Shown piece by piece: positions 4,636 to 5,339 of a stretch of 5,339 nt of DNA. The stretch comes from CAZSTA01 sp964609495 [NCBI: uncultured bacterium] (GTDB lineage Bacteria > CAZSTA01). A program made the position numbers and the translations under genes. Where the stretch lies: the NCBI GenBank assembly GCA_964609495.1, contig CAZSTA010000232.1, forward strand, positions 1 through 5,339, written 5' to 3'. Under the pieces are notes generated by a model. The model saw nothing but the letters and a program-made list of their open reading frames with translations, had not been told where the DNA came from and did not search any database. How positions within the stretch are numbered: position 1 is the stretch's first letter; each line of letters starts with the position of its first letter.

Positions 4636-5339
4636 CTAGTAGCTTTTAAATAGTTTTCCCCACTCCGTTTTCATAAAGTCATCTACGACTCTCGTCCCCT
4701 TTAAGGGATACCAGATAAGATCATGATAGAGATAAGAGCCAAAGACGAAGAGATAGACTAATGGAGTTTGGAAGAAAAGCTTTTGGATACCCCTTAGAGG
4801 GCCGAACCATAAGAGATCACCTACAGCACTAGCCGCGTTATCACCAACTTTGAAGTGAAAATCGACCTCTGATACATTCTCTCCCACTATATCTATATTA
4901 GAGATATCCCCATTACCCAGCTCCAATTCATCAGCCAGCCTTATATATTCGATGGACAGCGGATCGAAACCCATCATCTTCGCCGCCACAGCATCTATAG
5001 CTACACAATCACCGCTAGCGAGGATATAATTCTTTATATGAGGCGTCATAGTTCTTGGACCTGGTCCAGATCCGCAGGTCGTTCCATCCATAACCGCGAA
5101 GATACCACTATGGATCTCCTTCTGTATTATCAGAAGATCGACTAAGGTCTGATGTATAACGCTATGAGTGTAATGCCTTTTGGTATTGAGGAGTCCGCCA
5201 AAGGCGTTCTTCATCGCCCCGGTAGTGGTCGTGTAGATGTGGGTCTTAACCGTGGGAAGATGAAGGATATTCTTGCCGAGGAAGTAATCGGGGATAAAGA
5301 TACCCTCTGGATAGATGTCATATAGGACCTTCATCGAAC
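4636..5339 (-). CDS. DUF362-family protein, C-terminal part (cut by window edge)
   Basis: At least 232 residues are visible and the frame stays open to the window edge. The first visible ATG (5334) has no ribosome binding site in the few bases before it, and the family normally has an N-terminal portion of 100 or more residues before these motifs, so that ATG is probably internal. Counting from it, DUF362 landmarks are LPTVKTH (26-32), TTGAMKNAFGG (37-47), the Gly/Pro loop DGTTCGSGPGPR (83-94) and ASGDCVAIDAVAAKMMGFDP (106-125). Residues 187-206 near the C-terminus are aromatic and hydrophobic (FFQTPLVYLFVFG) and may associate with the membrane. The biochemical function of DUF362 is not established; some members are fused to 4Fe-4S ferredoxin domains, and none is visible here. 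It lies 18 bp before aspS, and the aspS ribosome binding site falls in that gap, so the two are probably cotranscribed. The family assignment is confident; a role is not. Confidence 0.87.
   Translation of the reverse strand, partial: SMKVLYDIYPEGIFIPDYFLGKNILHLPTVKTHIYTTTTGAMKNAFGGLLNTKRHYTHSVIHQTLVDLLIIQKEIHSGIFAVMDGTTCGSGPGPRTMTPHIKNYILASGDCVAIDAVAAKMMGFDPLSIEYIRLADELELGNGDISNIDIVGENVSEVDFHFKVGDNAASAVGDLLWFGPLRGIQKLFFQTPLVYLFVFGSYLYHDLIWYPLKGTRVVDDFMKTEWGKLFKSY

Noticed and set aside
1-5339. CRISPR arrays, tRNA or rRNA genes, integrase or transposase genes
   Set aside because: None was seen by eye on either strand: no regularly spaced repeats, no tRNA-like cloverleaf and no recombinase motifs.

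Overview
The window is bacterial and every convincing gene lies on the minus strand, so transcription runs from position 5339 towards 1. The bacterial-type aspartyl-tRNA synthetase (with a GAD insert) excludes archaea and eukaryotes. A small exported beta-barrel-like protein with a Sec signal peptide suggests a diderm (outer-membrane) organism. The right two thirds (about 2000-5339) is fairly AT-rich and uses many AGA/AGG arginine and ATA isoleucine codons. I cannot name the phylum with confidence; an uncultivated Gram-negative lineage is plausible, but that is inference.

Layout in transcription order: (1) 5339-4636, the C-terminal part of a DUF362-family protein whose start lies outside the window; (2) 4617-2824, aspS, 18 bp downstream and probably cotranscribed, ending at a good intrinsic terminator (2811-2761); (3) a 206-bp intergenic region holding that terminator, a 7-bp stem hairpin and a doubtful 30-codon ORF; (4) 2617-2000, an exported beta-barrel-like protein with its own strong ribosome binding site; (5) an 82-bp gap carrying a perfect 18-bp palindrome over a candidate promoter; (6) 1917-1096, an AAC(3)/YokD-family N-acetyltransferase; (7) 1018-143, an unrecognised protein whose middle resembles the ADP-ribosyltransferase (ART/PARP-like) fold and whose C-terminus looks like a winged helix; (8) a non-coding left edge with two AT-rich palindromes, a perfect 15-bp inverted repeat and a G-quadruplex-capable G-rich tract.

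The right part is housekeeping: aspS carries the His/Gly pair associated with non-discriminating AspRS, which would make Asp-tRNA(Asn) for the transamidation route to Asn-tRNA. The left part (about 1-1980) is visibly richer in G+C (hand-counted 60-base samples of 58-62%, against 32% in the barrel gene and 52% in aspS). It encodes two group-transfer enzymes that look accessory. The most interesting unit is this putative two-gene cassette, an AAC(3)-like acetyltransferase plus an ART-like protein, preceded by an operator-like palindrome and ending near an inverted repeat and G-rich repeat. It may be a horizontally acquired, repressor-controlled modification or defence cassette; that function is inference.
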